Assembly: GCA_019321725.1 (NCBI GenBank)
Contig: CM033108.1
Location: forward strand, 19,605,799 to 19,669,798
Direction of reading: 5' to 3'
DNA from: Paulownia fortunei
Lineage: Eukaryota; Streptophyta; Magnoliopsida; Lamiales; Paulowniaceae
DNA length: 64,000 nucleotides
Program-made: the position numbers and the translations under genes
Notes under the pieces: generated by a model
Database searches by the model: none
The model's input: only the letters and a program-made list of their open reading frames with translations
Told to the model about the DNA's origin: nothing
Shown: piece by piece, positions 60,211 through 64,000 of the stretch
Numbering within the stretch: position 1 is the stretch's first letter
How the letters are laid out: each line of letters starts with the position of its first letter

Positions 60211-62567
60211 AAGGAAAATTGCAAAATTGATCATATAACCTAGGGGGTTGGCAAAATAGTCTTTTTTGAATTTAGACTTGCAATTAGGTCTTGTAACTTT
60301 TTATTTTTTTACAGATTAAGGACAAATTTTGCCAAAATTGGAAAATTGGCCAAATTTTTGCACATGCCCCTCAAGTGAGATGGAAAAATTAGAGATTTTA
60401 CATTTTTTGCGATTTTATCTCACTTGGACCCAACCTAGTCTAAGTGGAGCCTACATAGAAGGGAGAGAAACTTGACTTGGAAAAAATACAGTCCAACAAT
60501 GCTGCTGACATGGAAATTGGTCTCATAACCATAGGGAGTTGCAAAACTGGTCCTTTTAGTATTTGGACTATTTCATATTTTAATTTATAATTTTTCACAG
60601 ATTGAGGATAATTTTGGTTAGAATTTTCAAAATTAACTAGACTGTTACACGTGTCGCTCACTTAAGGAATAAAATTGGAGATTTTCTATTTTTCATTTAA
60701 TCCTATATGGACAAAACTTTGCCTATGTGGAGGGTAAAGAAAGCTGACTTGGGGACATTTGATGCCAATTCAACTAATAATGTGGAAACAAAATTGCACC
60801 TGGCCAGATTTGAAGGGAAAATAATCAAGCAAATAAAAAAAAATATAAAATTCATTCTTTGTAAACAATTTGATAGTTGATTATTGAGTAAAGAAATATA
60901 TGTATACTTACTCATTAAACATAATACTAATCAAATAAATAAATTAAAAAAATAATTCGTAACTAATTTACATAAATCTTTTGACATTTAATTGAAAAAA
61001 TTTAGTTAATATATTTTAATTTATAAATGAACTTTTATTTAATCAACTAATTAATCAACAATTAGGGAGCAAAAATTTAATATTAACTATTTCAAGAATA
61101 TAATTAATCAAATAAAGCAATTATAAAAGTTATAATAAAAAATATTTTTTTTATTTCTAATTTCTTTTTTTTTCTTTACTTTTTTCTTTTATTTCTTCTT
61201 CTTTTTTCTTACCCTCCAACCACAACCATCACACCACCACCCCAACCTACCCCATCGCTACCACCAGCCTTCCACCCACTCTACCAAGCCACTATCACAA
61301 CCCTCCAAACCTAGATCTGTATCGCCATTAGGGATGTCAATGGGGCGAGTCTTGGACGGGCCTGACTAGACCTGGGACTTGCCCCGCCAAGAAAAATATA
61401 AACCTAGGACTCGTACCCGATGAGTCTAACCCGTCAAACATGCTAGTTATTTTATTTTTGAAAAAAATCAAACAGAAAAATAGTTAAAAAATAACTAAAA
61501 AATAAATAATTATTCCAACTTATAATAAAAGTGTAGAGGCCGAAAAAATAAGAGTGAGAGGAGAAAAAGAACAAAAAAGCCAAACACATAAAACCTTAAT
61601 TTATTTATACACCTTACATTCGGGGAGGGTCCTCTTAGACCCGTTACCCGCCCCGAACCCAACGATTCTAAAAAAAATGAACCCGTTACCCATTTATTCA
61701 ACCTAAACCCGCCCTTGACATCCCTAATCACCACCACCCTAAGCCCATGAACCATGCCAACTCTAGCCCATCGAACCCCAGTACAATTGATGTTCGGTGA
61801 GCTAGAGATGGCAAGGTTCATAGGCTAAGCGTGGTGGCGAAATAGACCTAGGGTTGAAGGGTGGGTGGGTTGTGATGGTGGCTTGTTGGAGCGGGTGGAC
61901 GGATGGCGGTGGCTATAGGGTAGGTTAGGCTGGTGGTTGGAGAGTAAAGAAGTAGAAGAAAAAGAAAAAAGAAAAATATTAATTGGAATTTTTTTTTTTC
62001 CACATCATCAGTTGAGTTGGAGTCTAATTTTCTTTGCCCTCCATATATGCAAGGTAATATCCACATAGGGTTAAATGGCTAGAAAATTAAAAATTTCCAA
62101 TTTTTGTTCCTTAAGTGAGCGGCGCATACAACATTCTAGCCAAATTTGAAAGTTCCAACAAAATTTATCCTCAATCTATGAAAAATTATAAATTACATAA
62201 TCAAATTGTGAGTCTAAATTCCAAAAGGACCAATTTTGCTACCCCGTATAGTTACAAGACCAATTTCCATGTTAGCAGCCCTGTTGAAGTATGTTTTTTT
62301 CAAGTCAGGTTTCTCTTCCTTCCATATAAGCTCCACATATGATAGGTTGGGTCCATATAGGATAAAATTGTCAGTAAATATAAAATACCCAATTTTTCCA
62401 TCTCACGTGAGGGGCACGTGCAAAGATTCAACCACTTTTCCAATTTCTAATGAAATTTGTCCTCAATCCATGAACTTAAAAACTACAGGGCCTAATTGCA
62501 AGTCCAAATTCCAAAAGAACCATTTTTGTCACCCTTTAGTTATAAGATTAATTTGCAATTTACCCCC
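60211..62567. mobile_element. Palindromic Mutator-like element (2357 bp)
   Basis: It is flanked by a perfect 9-bp duplication ATGTATCAT (60202-60210 and 62568-62576). The homologous left arm (48950 area) has the site without the insert. The ends are long inverted repeats: 60211-61320 matches 62567-61735 inverted, including pyrimidine-rich and CCACC-rich stretches near the centre. Each arm carries two diverged sub-repeats about 295 bases apart (for example 60225 and 60518). There is no transposase. A 9-bp duplication and long TIRs are typical of Mutator-like elements. Confidence 0.8.
61329..61726. mobile_element. hAT-type MITE (398 bp)
   Basis: Terminal inverted repeats TAGGGATGTCAA and TTGACATCCCTA are perfect over 12 bases and continue imperfectly (GGGGCG against CGCCC). 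Near-matching 8-bp flanks ATCGCCAT (61321-61328) and ATCACCAC (61727-61734) fit a hAT target duplication. It lies at the centre of the palindromic Mutator-like element. Confidence 0.85.
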
Positions 62568-62938
62568 ATGTATCATATGTGCAAGAGAATTTGGCTAGAA
62601 AAAGAAAAATACTCACCCTTTCTTCGCAATTTTTGCACAAACACAATCAGTAACATAGCTCATATATCTTATGAAGAGCAATGAAATTATGATATAGTCA
62701 AGGTCAAGATGTAGACTATTTTAACATATATTTTAAGGTTGCAGCAAAAGATGGAAAAATTCCTTATCATTCCTCAAGAAATAAAAATGATATTGAAATT
62801 CTATATTATCCAATAATATAAACATCCCATATTTTACTGTCTATCCCATATTCTACGTGTTGTGCACTTTGGAGAGTAAAAAAGTCATCCTCAGAATTCT
62901 CAATGTCTATTCCATAATGTTAGACTGGCATATAAAAT

Positions 62939-63090
62939 GATAGTTCATATAAAGCAACACTCGAGTCCTATTATTTGATATAAAATTAAAAGAAGAATAA
63001 GAAGAAGAGGATGATAACTATCATTATAAAGTAACCCTCGAGTCCTATTATTTGGTATAAAATTAAAAGAAGAAGAAGAAGATGAGGTGA
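62939..63090. repeat. Tandem duplication of about 75 bp at the right edge of the foldback
   Basis: The phrase around 'tcgagtcctattatttg' occurs at 62963-62979 and again at 63039-63055, each followed by 'ataaaattaaaagaagaa'. Only the first copy is part of the arm match. Confidence 0.8.
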
Positions 63091-63225
63091 AGGATGATGA
63101 TAAGAACGATGGCGAAAAAGAAGAAAAAGAAGAAGAAGAAGAGGAGGAGGAGGAGGAGGAGGAGGATGAAGACGACGACAATGAACATGAGGATGATGAT
63201 GACGAAGAGAAAAGCCAAGAGAAAA
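63060..63225 (+). repeat. Purine-rich low-complexity tract (GAA/GAG/GAT)
   Basis: Runs of GAAGAAGAA and GAGGAGGAG. A plus-strand frame (63087-63308) would give an acidic Glu/Asp run followed by unrelated residues. This looks like a microsatellite and not a gene. Confidence 0.8.
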
Positions 63226-63309
63226 TTGAATTGTGGCAAAGATTCAAACTTGTAGCCGGTATATATATCCGTTTTTTGAGTTATTTAATTTATTACTTAC
63301 TTTTTTGAT

Positions 63310-64000
63310 TGGACTGTTATGGACTAGACCTTGGAAGATCAATGGTGATTAAATAGAGGAAAGAAAATTGATTGCCATTTACATTAATATGGCACAGTGC
63401 ACAGCTAACTAAATATTAAATTGAGCAAAAATTATTCTAGTAAAATCATGGGATAATATGCTACAAAGGATGAGTCATCTTGGATTGGTAGATTTACACA
63501 TACTAAATTATGAATTTGGGGGAATTACTAGAATACATATAAATTGAATAAACAAGAATATTAAAGGAATTTGTATAATCATCACAATGGTCAAGAATCC
63601 TAACCCAAATCAACAAAAACTAGATGAAATAATTGACATAGGAGCAACAACAAAACCGATAAAGAAACTACAAATGTGTGTTTATGGCGGTACAACTGTC
63701 TAAATATTTTAAGGGTGTTCTCACTTACATTTATAAAATTAATAAAGTGTATGTGCGCTTTATGTGAAAATAAGTAATGTATGGCAAAATAAAAACTGTT
63801 AATCATAAAAATACATTATTTGTGATTCAACAATTACATACAAATAAAGTCAATTAAGTAGCTAGTTTATAAGTTACAAAGTAACAGATAAAATAATGTT
63901 TCTAAAATATAAGAAAAGTTAATATGTCAAATGTCTCCAAATGAATACACTATCGAAAAGAATAATATTCTTATACTTTTCTATTTTATCTTATTCGTCA
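63310..64000. other. AT-rich interval without recognisable features
   Basis: No gene, RNA or repeat that I can support. Confidence 0.4.

Larger units (their letters stand above)
57126..62990 (-). repeat. Right arm of the foldback-like inverted repeat
   Basis: In inverse order to the left arm: unit D (57126 to about 58870, truncated by the copia insertion), unit E (about 58870-59760, internally deleted) and the outer segment (59760-60210 and 62568-62990). The outer segment is split by a Mutator-like element. The outermost match to the left arm is near 'aataggact' (48556 versus 62980). Confidence 0.8.

Noticed and set aside
62945..63247. Ser-rich 100-codon frame on the minus strand
   Set aside because: It is the complement of the GAA/GAG purine tract; Ser runs come from the microsatellite.
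63087..63308. Acidic Glu/Asp-rich ORF
   Set aside because: Microsatellite translation with an unrelated tail; no support for a gene.

Overview
This window is almost certainly plant nuclear DNA, probably from a dicot. It is AT-rich and holds no intact host gene. Instead it has degenerate Ty1/copia and Ty3/gypsy retrotransposons, PIF/Harbinger, Mutator-like and hAT-like DNA transposon remnants, and an endogenous plant pararetrovirus (family Caulimoviridae). One 100-base N gap lies at 9372-9471. Nearly every reading frame is broken, so the window is a graveyard of nested elements. Only pieces up to about 330 codons remain open, all viral.

Layout, left part (1-23 kb). A gypsy LTR-like piece (1-700) is followed by a copia pol remnant and its 3' LTR of about 2.2 kb (727-4533, called LTR family L here). 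Next come a minus-strand copia gag-integrase remnant (5.9-7.65 kb), a GC-rich patch and the N gap. An Athila-like gypsy deletion derivative on the minus strand follows, with 5' LTR and tRNA-Asp-type primer site (9.5-14.7 kb). After that come a PIF/Harbinger transposase piece, a GRF-zinc-finger-like piece, another minus-strand copia gag piece, an inverted fragment of LTR family L (about 19.5-20.07 kb) and a copia RT-RNase H piece with a 418-bp LTR (21.5-23.05 kb).

Middle (25.5-48.4 kb) is a nest at least four levels deep. A degenerate minus-strand gene resembling Myb/SANT-like proteins (pieces at 25.49-26.13, 46.44-46.64 and 47.65-48.42 kb) is split by an LTR of family L (26138-28297 and 46013-46433). 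That LTR is split by a 17.7-kb pararetrovirus block (28298-46012). The block is an inverted dimer: copy 1 on the plus strand (28298-40157) and copy 2 on the minus strand (46012-40158). Copy 1 is split in its coat-protein region by a 3010-bp gypsy-type solo LTR with a perfect 5-bp target duplication (32146-35155). The viral layout is intergenic promoter, tRNA-Met primer site, a small ORF, a coiled-coil ORF, a polyprotein (movement, coat, protease, RT, RNase H) and one further downstream ORF. That is closest to a badnavirus/tungrovirus/dioscovirus-type plan; Florendovirus also has an ORF after the polyprotein.

Right part (48.5-63.3 kb) is a 14.4-kb inverted repeat. Its arms contain tandem units of about 1.9 kb, like a foldback transposon. 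Its core holds a copia pol-3'LTR remnant. One arm is invaded by a 2.36-kb palindromic Mutator-like element, itself carrying a hAT-type MITE at its centre. The copia in the core and a copia 5'LTR-gag piece about 31 kb away (23257-23912) sit at the same position of the same repeat unit. This suggests that one element was split or duplicated. A purine-rich low-complexity tract closes the region; the last 700 bases are featureless.

The genes do not work together as a system. The biology visible here is element-on-element insertion, a virus-derived inverted repeat with opposed promoters that could yield double-stranded RNA, and decay by stop codons, frameshifts and CpG loss.
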